From Dillenia suffruticosa (Eukaryota; Streptophyta; Magnoliopsida; Dilleniales; Dilleniaceae), in the NCBI GenBank assembly GCA_033439265.1, contig JAVTVX010000017.1:12050001-12114000 (forward strand): a stretch of 64,000 nt of DNA. Direction: 5' to 3'. Shown piece after piece: positions 10,851 through 22,112 of the stretch. Position numbers and translations under genes: made by a program. The first letter of the stretch is position 1. The number at the start of each line of letters is the position of its first letter. A model generated the notes under the pieces. That model ran no database searches. It was not told the origin of the DNA and saw nothing but the letters and a program-made list of their open reading frames with translations.

Positions 10851-11284
10851 GCGTTTATGGCACGGAAGATGCCAACAATATAGAAGGCTGTGAGATTAAT
10901 GTTCTAGCTTTCAGATCTAGATTTTGGAGTGCTTTATGAATTGGTCCGGAAAAGGCTATGAGATCCTTCTACACAACTGCGTTGGAAGACGGACAAAGGA
11001 CAGATTGTTGCAGGAGGTTACTGAAGTGCCGGGAAGCTTGTCAACTATTTGGATATTAGTGAGAATTCAGTAACCAAAGCCAATTGGTTGATAGTTCCCT
11101 AGTCCTCTTATAGTTTCTCTGTGATAAGAGAGAGCCCTTTGAGGTTGTGCATGAAGACCGCGTTCAAGCAGCACAAAGCCGCTACATCGTTGGCCCAAAG
11201 GAAAGTTGATATTAGTGGGACTGTCTTAAAAGAGCCGTTGGCCGTGGCCGATTGTTTTTCCCCCTTCATAGCTATGACCGCTTC
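10851..11284 (+). pseudogene. Possible host coding fragment cut by element B
   Basis: The sequence is GC-richer than its surroundings and matches no retrotransposon domain that I recognise. Frames from about 10855 give two open stretches separated by a stop ([19 protein letters not shown], then an Arg/Cys-rich stretch). A frame opening at 11121 (RESPLRLCMKTAFKQHKAAT...) stays open to the insertion point at 11284. If element B is removed with one TSD copy, that frame continues for five codons at 22111-22125 and stops at TGA 22126-22128. This could be the 3' exon of a host gene with its end displaced, or chance. Function unknown. Confidence 0.35.
11280..11284. repeat. Target-site duplication GCTTC (left) of element B
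   Basis: GCTTC before the LTR matches GCTTT at 22108-22112 except for one C/T difference. Confidence 0.8.
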
Positions 11285-13534
11285 TGTACAACCGAAAAAG
11301 ACAACGGAGAAAAGAAAAGGAGAAAAATAAAAGAAAGGAAAGAAAAGTAAAAAGGAAAACCCACTCACCCTCTCCCTGATTCTCTCTTTTTCTCTCCCCC
11401 CCTCCCCCCACCGAGACCCTTCTCCCTCCTCTCTTCTCCGCACCCCGTCTCTTCTCTCTTGGCTGCACTCTTCCTCCCTCTTTGGTTTCCAACCAAATTT
11501 ACTCAAAATTTCTCCAAACACCCAAAATTTTAAATTTCAAACTCTTCGATAAATCTTTAAAAGGTTGAATACAGAGGGAGATTCAAGTTTTTCTAAAAAG
11601 AGAAAAATCTAGAATTTGAAGTGGCACAACAACAGATGCTTGGTGGTCCCATAGAGGTAAATTTTATCTCTTAACTTATATTTGTATTGTTGTTGTATGA
11701 AATTACAATTTATATTGAAAATTTGAGATTTTGTAGAGAGAGAAAAATTAGGGTTTTGGTATAATTCAAGTTGAGAACAAAATTGGTGACTTAATTTAAG
11801 ATAATCTTCTTCTCATATCTAAATTTGAGTTATTTTATCATATATTTGAATTATTATGATGAAATTGAAAAGATTAAGTTTGTGGGTGTAACCCTAAACT
11901 TTGTATAATGATGAAATTGAGAGAAATGTTAAAAAAATTGTTTTCCTAAATCTATGATATTTGTTGGTAGAATTTGAATATAGTTTTGATGATATTGGAA
12001 ATGTAAATTTAGGAAAAGTTAGAAAAAAAATAATCAACTAACCCCAAATGTAATTTATGATTAATTGTGAAATTGTGTTCATTATTTTAGGTTGAGACAA
12101 TTGAAAATTTTGGAAAAATTAATTTAGTTTTAGATTATAGATTGGGAGTATTGACCCTCTCAAGAGATAGTGGATTTTATGTTATATTCTAAATGAGTAA
12201 AATATTTTACTTGATTTTTTAAAAATGATTTTAAAATGAGTTTTGAAATGTTTTGTATGTGTGAATTGTCATTATACATAAATTTGATATAGTTATGCAT
12301 CCAAATTATTGTAAATAGATGATGAGTATGATTTGATTTGAAAAATAGTTGAATTAAATTTAGCACATTTGTTATATTGGTTAAATATGAAATGATATAT
12401 TTATTAGTTTAGAGGGTGAGCTTGAACCTCCTATTAGTGGCTATAGTCATTCCCTATCACAGTATGACTCGATAGGGTAACGTGATTAGGGATTTATTAG
12501 ACGGAGAGGTTAGTCGAGATCGAGAGACGCCTTTTTTGTCCTATTGAGCTAACTTGGTTGCATCGCAAGAGAGGTTCTGAGCCAACCCCAATGTTAGAGG
12601 TACTTGATAAATGTGAAATGTATGAAAACCGCTTGATAGATTCGTCATTGATAGTGGTAGACTATTATCGGATAAAATATTTTTGACAATTCTCGTTCTT
12701 TGTTTGAAAATCATGATATGATATGGATGCATAAAACTTATTTTATTGTGATATTTAGATTTGAGCGAAAAATCTTGATATTTATGCAGAATATTTACGA
12801 AATTAAATATGATGAAAATGATTTTTTTAGAATATTATTTGACATATTTACATCTACCTCTCATTCATTGCATAACATATTATTTCACTCACTGAGTATT
12901 GTTTATACTCATTTATCTTATTTCATTTTTACAAAAAACGTTTAGTTTGGAGGTTAGATCTCATCTTTAATCGGATAGAAAATATTTTGAGAACTCTTTT
13001 GGATATCGACTTTTGATTCTCTTGAGGTATTAGTCGGCCCAAGTGAAGGTGAATGTTAGTGACTATTTTGAAAACTATATTTAGAACTATATTTTGATTT
13101 TTCTTTATGATTAAATTTTATTAGATTATGTGAATTTAATTGAGAACTTTATTTCTTTCTACTTTCTCAAAAAAAAAAAAAAACTTTACTTGATAATTAT
13201 TTTTGTTGAATTTGTTTTGAATCCCTTGAGTAGAGATTTATTCTATTTTGGTATATATAATTGGATATTGATAGCTGGTTTTGTGCATGTAATTGGATTA
13301 CAGATGGTTGGGATGGACTCATGCATGCATGTTTTGAACAAGGATGGATGGGGCTGATCTTTTTGTTTGTGTGATGAATACATGTTGACTTGTTTGAAAA
13401 TGTTATACTATTTTGAAAAATGAATTGATATCTTTAAATGTTTGCGGTATCTTGGTGAATGAGTTAGATTTACCTGTATATCTGGGGTAATGCGATGGTT
13501 GTCGCATACTCAATTCGAGAGTCGGGGAGTGACA
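11285..13534 (+). repeat. 5' LTR of element B
   Basis: It starts TGTACAACCGAAAAAGAC and ends GTCGGGGAGTGACA. It contains a long CT-rich block (about 11365-11485), which is the likely promoter-proximal part, and the conserved Tekay hairpin at 12894-12910. It aligns end to end with 19848-22107. Confidence 0.9.
12894..12910 (+). other. Conserved LTR hairpin, element B 5' LTR
   Basis: GAGTAT, loop TGTTT, ATACTC: a perfect 6-bp stem after CACT. Confidence 0.7.
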
Positions 13535-13541
13535 ATTTTAT

Positions 13542-13552
13542 TGGTATCAGAG
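13542..13552 (+). other. Primer binding site of element B
   Basis: TGGTATCAGAG, initiator tRNA-Met type, begins seven bases after the LTR end. Confidence 0.85.
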
Positions 13553-13790
13553 TTTAGGCTCTTGTTTTGTAAAAAGAAAAAAAAATTAAGAGGTTTCTCA
13601 AATATTTTCAAATACTTTTAAAAGTTCTCACTTGTTTTCAAATTATTTTAAAATTTAAATCTTCAAAATATTTTCAAAGGGTTTTAAAAATACTTCCTTT
13701 GGGTTTTAGAAAGTTGAGTTCATTATTTTTAGGGGGTTAGGTATTCCTAATCTTATGTACTAAGCACAACTTCTATTTTGTAGAATTGCA

Positions 13791-15147
13791 ATGCCTCCCC
13801 GACAAAAAATGAGGAATATCAATGAGATTCCTCCACCATCGTTTCAACCAGAGACCGCATCGTCTTTATATGCGCCTCCTTCGGCTCTTACTCACTCGGC
13901 TCTACCAACCGGGACTCCGGTGCCACTGTTTGTTGCACTCCAACAAATGATGGAGTGGTGGATGGCTATGAGGCTCAAATACAACCTTTATCTCAAGCAA
14001 CGGTTCCACTTCCACCTACTCTAGTCATCCCATTGACTCCTTCATCGACACCGGTGGTCCCTCCTACTTCCATTGCTACACCGGCCACCCGATCAACTGT
14101 TCAGATATCTAAGTTGCTTAAGGAAGCTTGGCTACTAGGATGTGGTACCTTCTCAGGAACTTGTGATGCCACGATAGCCAAAAGTTGGGTCAACCATGTT
14201 CGAAAAGTGGTGGCTGATATGGGGCTTGATGATGAAAGGAAGTTCATTGTAGCTGTGAAGCTCTTAGATGAAGATGCCTGTATGTGGTGGGATAATTTGA
14301 GAGAGAGGTCTCTGGCACCAACTACTTGGAGCAAATTTCTTCGGGAATTTGATGAGAAATATGATACTCATCTCATCAGGATTTAAAGAGGAAAGAGTTT
14401 CTCCATTTCCACCAAGGCAATAAGACGGTAATGGAGTACGAGACTGAGTTGAGGAGATTGTCCTCTTTTGTTCCAGATATAGCCTCCGAAGATTACATGA
14501 GATTCAAGTTCAAGGATAGCTTGAACTTGAACATTCGAAAGAAGATGTCGATGACCAAGGCTCATTCTTTTCAACATGTTTTGGAGTTGGCCTTGAGGGC
14601 CGAGCAAATTGTAGAAGAAAGGGGGAAGGTGAGAGACAGACAAGGAAAGAAAAACAAGTTTGGATTTGCATCAGAGCAAAGCTTCAAGAAGAGTAGAAGC
14701 TCGGGCTCCTATGGTGGTGCCTCCATCTTTGGATCTGTTGGCTCTCCACAAGGCTAGCGACCATCTCAATTTGGTGCTCCATAGCTAATGCCACTTTTAG
14801 AAGTAAGTCAGTAGAAAGTAAGAAGAACCATTGCCTAAATTGCAAGAAGTTTCAATTTGGGTTAATAGGGAGCCATTGAGATGTTATCAATGCGGGAAAG
14901 AAGGGCATTTCTATAACAATTACCCAGAGTTGGGAATGAGCAGACAAAGAAGCTAACCCAGTCAGGATCTACCTAGCGGATCTAGGGCTGGTCAAACCAA
15001 TACCCCCATTCATTCAGCAAATATTGCTCCACAGACAGGGATTGGGAGCAACATGGTGACTGCCCCAACGTTCTTAGCTAAGAACTTAGATGAGAATTTA
15101 TGCCATGACAAATAAGAAAGTTCAGGCCAACCCAAACATGGTCATAG
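13791..15147 (+). pseudogene. gag of element B, ending at a putative splice donor
   Basis: The ATG at 13791 begins MPPRQKMRNINEIPP, a usual Tekay gag start. A frameshift near 13960-13970 moves homology to the frame with KLLKEAWLLGCGTFSG, SWVNHVRKVVADMG and WWDNLRERS. A second shift near 14390 leads to MEYETELRRLSSFVPDIA and LNLNIRKKMSM. The zinc knuckle at 14882-14923 reads CYQCGKEGHFYNNY: the last Cys of CCHC is Tyr (TAC). The gag end has AMTNKKVQANPNMVIG at about 15100-15147, where the donor GT follows. At least three frameshifts make it non-functional. Confidence 0.85.
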
Positions 15148-15524
15148 GTACCTTCCCCTAATCTTTTCCTTGCTTATACGAAAGTGATAATATAAGTATT
15201 CTATGATTGATGATAACTGAGTTAGAAATATGCCATTGAGTAGCTAATCCGTAGAACTCTTTAAGTGCGCATCATTTAATGAATGATTATTCGATGACAA
15301 TCGAAAATCTATTTTTTTGTTTAGTTGTGGTTAGTTTGGAGCCAAAAGATATTGGAATTCTACAAATCCATAATCGCCTTTAAGGCTAAAACTGTAAATT
15401 CTAAAGCCTTATGTATATACATACATGTGATTAGTATGGTGTAATATCATGAAATTGGGACTCATCTATAGAGCATGTATTTTGAAGATTCACTAATAAC
15501 TACTTGATAGTTTACATTAAATAG
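15148..15524 (+). other. Putative spliceosomal intron between gag and protease in element B
   Basis: The coding alignment breaks at codon VIG (donor GTACCT) and resumes after ...AAATAG at 15524 with an ATG ATG AAA frame leading into protease. The 377-bp insert is AT-rich, begins GT, ends AG and has ACTAATAAC about 25-30 nt before the acceptor, a good branch-point candidate. Unspliced, gag would stop at TAA four codons in. Element D has the same arrangement at the same codon; element E has none. Confidence 0.6.
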
Positions 15525-16237
15525 GTATGATGAAAATTTTTTATATTGATACAGATTCTAATAATTCTTTTGTGAGCATGGTATTTGCAAAGCACACCAA
15601 TAGATCCTTGAGTGCCCTTGATGAAAAATTATTGGTGATCACTCTATTGGGTGGGTAGTTGGTTAGGAACACGACGTATAAGGGTTGTGATGTGATGATA
15701 AGGGAAGCTACTCTTGAGGAAGACTTGATACCATTAGAAATGGTAGATTTTGACGCCATCCTTGGTATGGATTGGCTATATTTTCACCGGGTTTCAGTTG
15801 ATTGTTTCACAAAATAGGCGGAATTCCGAAAACCGGGGTATCTGATAGTAGTATTTGTCGGTGAGCGACGGGTTTTGCCAAGTTATGTCATCTCGGCTAT
15901 GGAGGCAAGGAAGTTAGTGCATAAGGGATGTGAAGCTTGTTTTGCACACATCATTGACACCAAAGTTGAGGGTCCCAACTTGAAGGATGTTTCAGTGGCA
16001 AATGAGTTTCTGAATGTCTTTCTGAATGAATTGTCTGATTTGCCTCTAACCCGGGAGTTTGAATTTGCTATTGATTCGGTTCCTGGTATAGCATCAATCT
16101 CAATTCCTCCTTATAAGATGACACTTACAGAGTTGAAAGAATTGAAAGTCCAACTCCAAGAGTTATTAGATAAGGGGTTTATCTGACCAAATACCTCACA
16201 TTGGGGTGTTTCGGTATTATTCATGAAAAAGAAAGAT
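15525..16237 (+). pseudogene. Protease and RT N-terminus of element B
   Basis: The protease site reads YIDTDSNNSFVSM, with Asp replacing Gly of the D-T/S-G triad. Then come LVITLLGG, a TAG, LVRNTTYKGCDV and FDAILGMDWLYFHRVSVDCF with another TAG. The spacer to RT includes AMEARKLVHKGCEACFAHI, VANEFLNVFLNELSDLP and SISIPPYKM. RT begins with [18 protein letters not shown], then TGA, then WGVSVLFMKKKD, where the CACTA element cuts between the Asp codon GAT and the next codon. The rest of RT is at 17167 onward. Confidence 0.85.
16235..16237. repeat. Target-site duplication GAT (left) of the CACTA element
   Basis: The Asp codon GAT is duplicated at 17164-17166. Using one copy, the RT frame joins exactly (KKD then [10 protein letters not shown]). 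Confidence 0.85.
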
Positions 16238-17163
16238 CACTACTAGAAAATGGGTTTTTAGCGACAGTTTTTTTATGTCACTAAATTCGTTGGTGATAGT
16301 GACCCCACTAAATATCACCGATGGATTTTTTTCCGTCACTAATATCAGCGACAGATTAGCGACAAAAAAAATCCGTCCCTGATATTCAATCAATCATTGA
16401 TTTTAGGAGTACTAAAAAAAATTGAATTTTATTGGAGGGCCACCACCGACCCGTGGCCTAACCTGCCACCTGTCACATTTAATTTCTGAAATTGCCTTTG
16501 TTGAGCTTCAAACTTGAGCATGGTGAAAATCCAATGAGTAGCACAATTATCAAGTCATTATAGTTATCTAAGCATAATACTTTTTTTTTGTGCCTATTCT
16601 CTTTACTTTATATTTTTAATAATAATAAAATAATATAAAAGTATAATTTATTATAAAATAATGAAATAATTTTATTTTAGCTTAAAATAAAATAATAAAA
16701 AATTTTAAAAAATAAAATAATATTATCCTTCTACAAAATAAAATAAAAATAAAAATAATTTTAATAAATAAAAATTATAAAATTATAAAAAAAATCCGTC
16801 GCTAATCCGTCGATAATCTGTCGCTAATCCGTTGGTAAAGTTTCCATCGGTAATCCGTCGCTGATGGGTTTAAAAAAATTTAAAAAATAAAAAAAATTTT
16901 AAAAATAAAAAAAAATTTTAAAAATTAAAAAAATTAAAAAATTAAAAAAATTAAAAAATTAAAAAAATTAAAAAATTAAAATTTTTAAAATTTTTAAAAT
17001 TTTTAAAATTTTATAAAATTTGAAAAATCCGTCGGTAAAATTTCTGTTGATAATCTGTAGGTAAAATTTTCATCGATAATTTATCGCAATTCTGTTGCTA
17101 TTACCGACAAAAAAAAAATCCGTCGGTAATTTTCTGTCGCTGAAACTCTACTTTCTAGTAATT
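16238..17163. mobile_element. Non-autonomous CACTA (En/Spm-type) DNA transposon inside the RT of element B
   Basis: The left end is CACTACTAGAAAATGGG. The right end, ...TTTCTAGTAATT, is a mutated inverted copy of it. The subterminal parts are filled with short repeats of the form CCGTCGGTAA/GTCGCTAATCCGTC in both directions, the binding-site repeats typical of CACTA elements. The middle is AT-rich (TTAAAAAATT repeats, about 16600-17020). No transposase frame is present, so it needs a helper in trans. The 3-bp TSD GAT and the exact coding junction prove the boundaries. Confidence 0.9.
16870..17020. repeat. A/T-only low-complexity repeat within the CACTA element
   Basis: Short units such as AAAAATTAAAAAATT and AAAATTTTTAAAATTT are repeated in tandem. 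Self-complementary at many registers. Confidence 0.8.
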
Positions 17164-18240
17164 GATGGCACCCTCCGGTTATGTATCGACTACAGGTAGC
17201 TAAATAAGATGACCATCAAGAACAAATACCTCTTGCCAAGAATTGATAATTTCTTTGATCAGCTTGAAGGGGATAGAGTGTTCTCAAAAATTGATTTGAG
17301 GTCGGGGTACCATCAGTTGAGACTCAAAAAGGATGATATCCACAAGACCGCGTTTAGAACGTGGTATGGCTACTTTGAGTTTATGGTAATGTCTTTTGGG
17401 TTGACAAATACTCCACGGCGTTCATGGACTTAATGAATAGAGTGTTTCATTCCTATTTGGATAAATTCATTATTGTGTTCATAGATGATATCTTGGTGTT
17501 TTCAAAAAATGATGAGGACCATTTCGAGTATCTCCGGATAGTGTTGCAAACTCTTCGGGAAAAAGAATTGTATACCAAATTCTTTAAATGTGAGTTTTGG
17601 TTAAAGGAGATCGGATTTCTGGGGCATGTGGTATCTGGAGATGGGATATTTGTTGATTAAAGGAAAGTGGAAGCCATATTGAAATGGGAGCAATCTAAAA
17701 ACTTCACCGAGGTGAGGAATTCCTTCGATTGGCAGGGTACTACAAGAGGTTTGTCAAAAGATTATCCAAGATTGCAGTCCAACTTGACTCGAAAGGGAGT
17801 CAAATTTGAGTGGGGATGTACAGAGAGCTTTCAAGAACTCAAGAAGAGACTCACATCCACTCCAATCCTTGCCCTCCCTATTAACGGTAGTGATTATGTG
17901 GTGTTTAGTGATACTAGTCGACAAAAGTTGGGTTATGTGTTGATGCAAAATGAGCGAGTGATTGCTTATGCCTCTCAGTAGCTGAAAAAACACGAGTTGA
18001 ATTATCTTATACATGACTTGGTGTTAGCAGCCATTGTATTCGCATTGAAGATATGATAACATTACTTATATGGTGTTACGTACAAAATTTTCATCGATTA
18101 CAAAAGTTTCAAGTATTTGCTTACTTAAAGGGAGCTAAATTTGAGACAACGGGGGTGGTTAAAATTAATTAAAGATTATGACTTAGTGATAGATTATCAT
18201 CTAGGCAAAGCAAATGTAGTTACGGATACTCTAAACCGCA
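17164..18240 (+). pseudogene. Reverse transcriptase (rest) and RNase H of element B
   Basis: It starts at [10 protein letters not shown], then TAG (17197-17199) where the family has CAG for Gln. Then [27 protein letters not shown] and MSFGLTNTP; a one-base shift near 17415; [19 protein letters not shown]; the catalytic IDD box at 17478-17489, intact; [14 protein letters not shown] then TAA; and a disturbed thumb region. RNase H has YVVFSDTSRQKLGYVLMQ, where the DAS motif is DTS, then YASQ with TAG at 17979-17981 (CAG in relatives) and LIHDLVLAAIVF. IIDYHxGKANVV then leads into the integrase linker, with DALSRK decayed to DTLNRK. Confidence 0.88.
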
Positions 18241-19800
18241 AGTTTTCTTTTTCTGCATCTCATGAGAGTTCTTATCTCTCATATTTGGTAGGACTCCGTG
18301 CACTTGGAGTCGGCTTAGGCAATGATCAGCATGGTGCACTTTGGGTTAAATTTGAAGTGCGACCAACTTTAGTGGATTGTATTAAAAAGTTTCAAGCAAC
18401 CGATGAGGAACTAAAGGGTATAGTAGAGAAGGTTCACAAGGGTGAAGGTGGTGAGTTTCATATCTGGAAGGATGGTATGGTTGTATATGGGAAATGGATT
18501 TGTGTTCCAAAAAGTGATGATTTTCGAAGGGTCATACTTGAAGAGACACATTCTTCGACTTATGTGATGCATCCCGAGAGTACCAAAATGTACTGAACCA
18601 TCAAGAAAACTTATTGGTAGTCGAGATTGAAGCGGGAGATAGGCAAGTATGTAGCTAGATGCCTCGTGTGCCAACAAATCAAGACCGAACATCAGAAGTC
18701 AGCTGGGACCCTACAACTATTGTCGATACCTAAGTGGAAATAGGAGCACATCACCATGGACTTTGCAGTGGGATTGAAATGCGCACCGATTTGACATGAT
18801 GCTATATGAGTAGTAGTAGACCAACTCACTAAGTCATCTAATTTCTTTCCAATTCAGAATACCTACTCCTTAGAGAAATTGGCCAAACTCTATATTGATG
18901 AGATTGTGAGGCTCCACTGGGTTTCGGTATCGATTGTATTTGACTGTGACCCTTGATTCACGTCCCAATTTTGACCTAAGCTACAAGAGGCCTTGGAGAC
19001 TAAATTGATGTTCAGTATGGCTTTTCACCCTTAAACTGATGGACAATTGGAGTGCATGATTCAGACATTGGAAGACATGCTTAGGGCATGTGTGATGGAC
19101 TTCCAAGAGAGTTGGGATAGACACTTCTCATTGATTGAGTTTGCATATAATAATAGTTATTAGACAAGTATTGGGATGTCACCCTACAAGGCTCATATGG
19201 AAGGAAATGTAGGACTCATTGTGTTAGGATAAGGTAAGAGAGAGAAAGATTAGAAATGTTGAGTTAATTGAAGCAACCATGAGAAAGTGAAGGTAATTCA
19301 GGCAAAAATGAAGGCACCTCAAGATAGACAAAAGAGCTATACCGACAGAAGGGGAAGACCTTTAGAGTTTGAGGTTGGAGATATGATATTTTTAAAGATA
19401 TCACCTTGAAAGGGTGTGATCTGGTTCTGAAAGTAGGAAAAATTGAATTCTCGCTATATTGGCCCTTTTGAAATTCTCGAGAGGATATGAAAAGTGGCAT
19501 ATCGGATAGAATTGCTCCCGAATTTGGAGAAAATTCATGATGTATTCCATGTCTCCATGCTAAAAAAATATTTACAGGATCCTTCATATATTTTAGAGAT
19601 TCCATCGGTCGAACTAACGGAAGACTTAAGTTTCAAAATCCAACCATAAGTATTCTTGATTGTCAAATCAAAAGATTATGGAATAGACAAATCCCAATTG
19701 TTAAGATCCAATGGAAAAACAATCAGGTCGAAGAAGAGATTTGAGAGTCCAAGGATATTATAAAAAAGTAATATCCTCATTTCTTTTAGACATAATTTTG
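18241..19800 (+). pseudogene. Integrase and C-terminal chromodomain tail of element B
   Basis: The zinc domain spans HSSTYVMHPESTKMY, a TGA, and [12 protein letters not shown]. The core is recognisable but broken: ITMDFAVGL is kept, the second Asp region reads FDCDP for SDRDP, and [16 protein letters not shown] keeps the Glu. Further on are EFAYNNSY followed by TAG, MSPYKA and DRQKSYTDRRGRPLEFEVGD. FHVSMLKKYLQDPS and a VKIQWKNNQVEEEI-type ending mark the chromodomain tail. More than six stops are spread over 1.5 kb. The purine tract before 19848 (TTTAGAGAATTAGAAAT) is the degenerate polypurine tract. Confidence 0.82.
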
Positions 19801-19847
19801 TCTTTAAATTTTGAGAACAAAATTTATTTTTTTAGAGAATTAGAAAT

Positions 19848-22107
19848 TGTAAAACCAAAAAAGACAAAAGAGAAAAGAAAAAAGAGAAACAAAAAAAAGG
19901 GAAACAAAAAGAAGGGAAGAAAAGTCAAAAGGAAAACTCACTCACCCTCTCCCTCATTCTCTTTCCCCCTCCCCCCCCCCCCCCCCCCCCGAGACCCTCC
20001 TCCCTCCTCTTTTCTCCGCTCCCCCATCTCTTCTCTCTTGGCTTCTCTCTTCCTCCATCTCTAATCTCCAATCAAATTTGTTCAAATTTCTCCCAAATAT
20101 TTAAACTTCAAACTCTCCAATAAATATCTAGAAGGTTGATTATAGAAGAAAATTCAAGTTTTCCTAAAGAGAGAAAAATCTAGAGTTTGATGTGGCACAA
20201 AAGATGAAATTTGTGGTCCCCATGTAGGTAAATTTTCTCTCTTAACTTATATTTGCATTGTATTTGCATGAAATTACGATTTATATTAGAAATTTGAGAT
20301 TTTGTAGAGAGAAAAAATTTAGGGTTTTGGTGTAACTCAAGTTAAGAACAAAATTGGTGAATCCATTTAAGGTAATTTTATCATTTTATCTAAATTTGAG
20401 TTATTTTATTATATATTTGAATTATTATGATGAAATTGGAAGGATTAAGTTTGAGGGTATAGTTTTAGAATTTGTATAATTATGAAATTGAGAGAAATGT
20501 TCAAAAAAAAATTGTTTCCCTAAATCTATGATATTTATCGGAAAGATTTGAATATAGTTTTGATAATATTGGAAATGTAGAGTTAGGAAAAGTTAGAAAA
20601 AAAATAATCAACTAACCTCAAATATAATTTATAATTAATTGTGAAATGGTATTCATTATTTTAGATTGAAACAATTGAAAGTTTTGGAATAATTAATTTA
20701 GTTTTGGATTGTAAATTGGGAGTGTTGACCCTTCTAAGAGGAGAGTGGATTTTATATTATATTTTAAATGAGTAAAATATTTTATTTGATTGTTTTAAAA
20801 TCATTTTAAAATGAGTTTTGAAATATTTTATGTGTGGATTGTTCTTATATATAAATTTGATATAGTTATGCATCCAAATTGTTATAAATGGATAATGTGT
20901 CATATTTTATGCGATGTTTTGAATATGATTTGATTTGAAAAATAATTGAATCAAATTTGATACATTTGTTATATTAATTAAATATAGAATGTTGTATTTA
21001 TTAGCTTGGAGCATGAGTCTGAACCTCTATTAGTGATGGTATGGCTCGATGGGGCAACGTAGTTAGAGATTTATTAGACGGAGAGGTTAGTCGAGCCCAT
21101 GAGACACCTTTTTTGTCTTATCGGACTAACTTGGTTGCATTGTCAGGGAGGTTCCAAACCAACGTCAAAGTTAGAGATATTTGATAAATGTGAAATGTAT
21201 GAAAACCCTTGACAAATTTGCTATTGGTCGCGGTAGACTATTGTTGGATAAAATATTTTTGGTAATCTCCGTTTTTTGTTTGAAAACCATGATATGACAT
21301 AGATACATAAAACTTATTTTATTGTGATATCGAGATTTGATCAGAAAATCTTGATATTTATACAGAACATTTATTAAATTAAATATGATAAAAATTATTT
21401 TTTTGGAATATTATTTAATATATCTACACACACCTCTCATTCATTGCATAACATATTATTTTACTCATTGAGTATTATTTATATTCATTCTTTTCACTTT
21501 ATTTTTACAGATAACGTTTAGTTTGGAGGTTAGTTCTCATCTTTAACCAGACGGAAAATATTTTGAGAACTATTTGGGGTATCGACTTTTAATTCTCTTA
21601 AGGTATTAGTAGGTCCAAGTGGAGGTGAATGTTAGTGACCATTTTGAAAACTGTATTTGGCACTATATTTTAATTTTTCTTGATCATTAAATTCTATTAG
21701 GTTATGTGAACATTGAGAACCTTACTTCTTTCTACTTTCTCAAAAAAAAAAAAAAACTTTATTGGATAATTTTTTTTGTTGGATTTGGTTTGAATCCATT
21801 GAATATGGGTTTATTTTATTTTGGTGTATGTGATTAGATATTGGCGGTCGAGTTGGCTTTATACATGTGATTGAATTATAGATGGTTTGGATGATCTCCA
21901 TGTTTTGAACAGAGAATGATCGGACTGATCCTTTGTTTGTGTGATTAATGTATGTTGACTTGTTTAGAAATGTTGGACTATTTTGAAAAATAAATCGATA
22001 TCTTTAAATATCTTGCGGTATCTTGGTGTACGGGTTAGATTTATCTTTATATTTGGGATAATACGGTGATTATCGCGTATTTGATCCAAGGGTCGGGGGG
22101 TGTGACA
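19848..22107 (+). repeat. 3' LTR of element B
   Basis: It starts TGTAAAACC and ends GGTCGGGGGGTGTGACA. It aligns with 11285-13534, with numerous substitutions and small indels. A C-run of about 18 bases (about 19973-19990) replaces the shorter C-tracts of the 5' copy. Confidence 0.9.
21470..21486 (+). other. Conserved LTR hairpin, element B 3' LTR
   Basis: GAGTAT, loop TATTT, ATATTC. Relative to the 5' copy one C has become T, which still pairs as G-U in RNA. Confidence 0.6.
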
Positions 22108-22112
22108 GCTTT
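22108..22112. repeat. Target-site duplication GCTTT (right) of element B
   Basis: Matches 11280-11284 with one C/T difference. Confidence 0.8.

Larger units (their letters stand above)
11285..22107 (+). mobile_element. Element B: complete Tekay-type Ty3/gypsy retrotransposon
   Basis: A 10.8-kb element with 2.25-kb LTRs (TG...CA), PBS, gag, a putative intron, protease, RT, RNase H, integrase and a degenerate chromodomain tail, and a near-perfect 5-bp TSD. The two LTRs differ at many sites and by small indels, so it is clearly older than element C. Its RT is interrupted by a CACTA transposon at 16238-17163. The many stops and frameshifts mean that it is dead. Confidence 0.9.

Noticed and set aside
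11108..11521. A 137-codon minus-strand frame
   Set aside because: It crosses the LTR start of element B at 11285 and reads antisense to its CT-rich promoter block.
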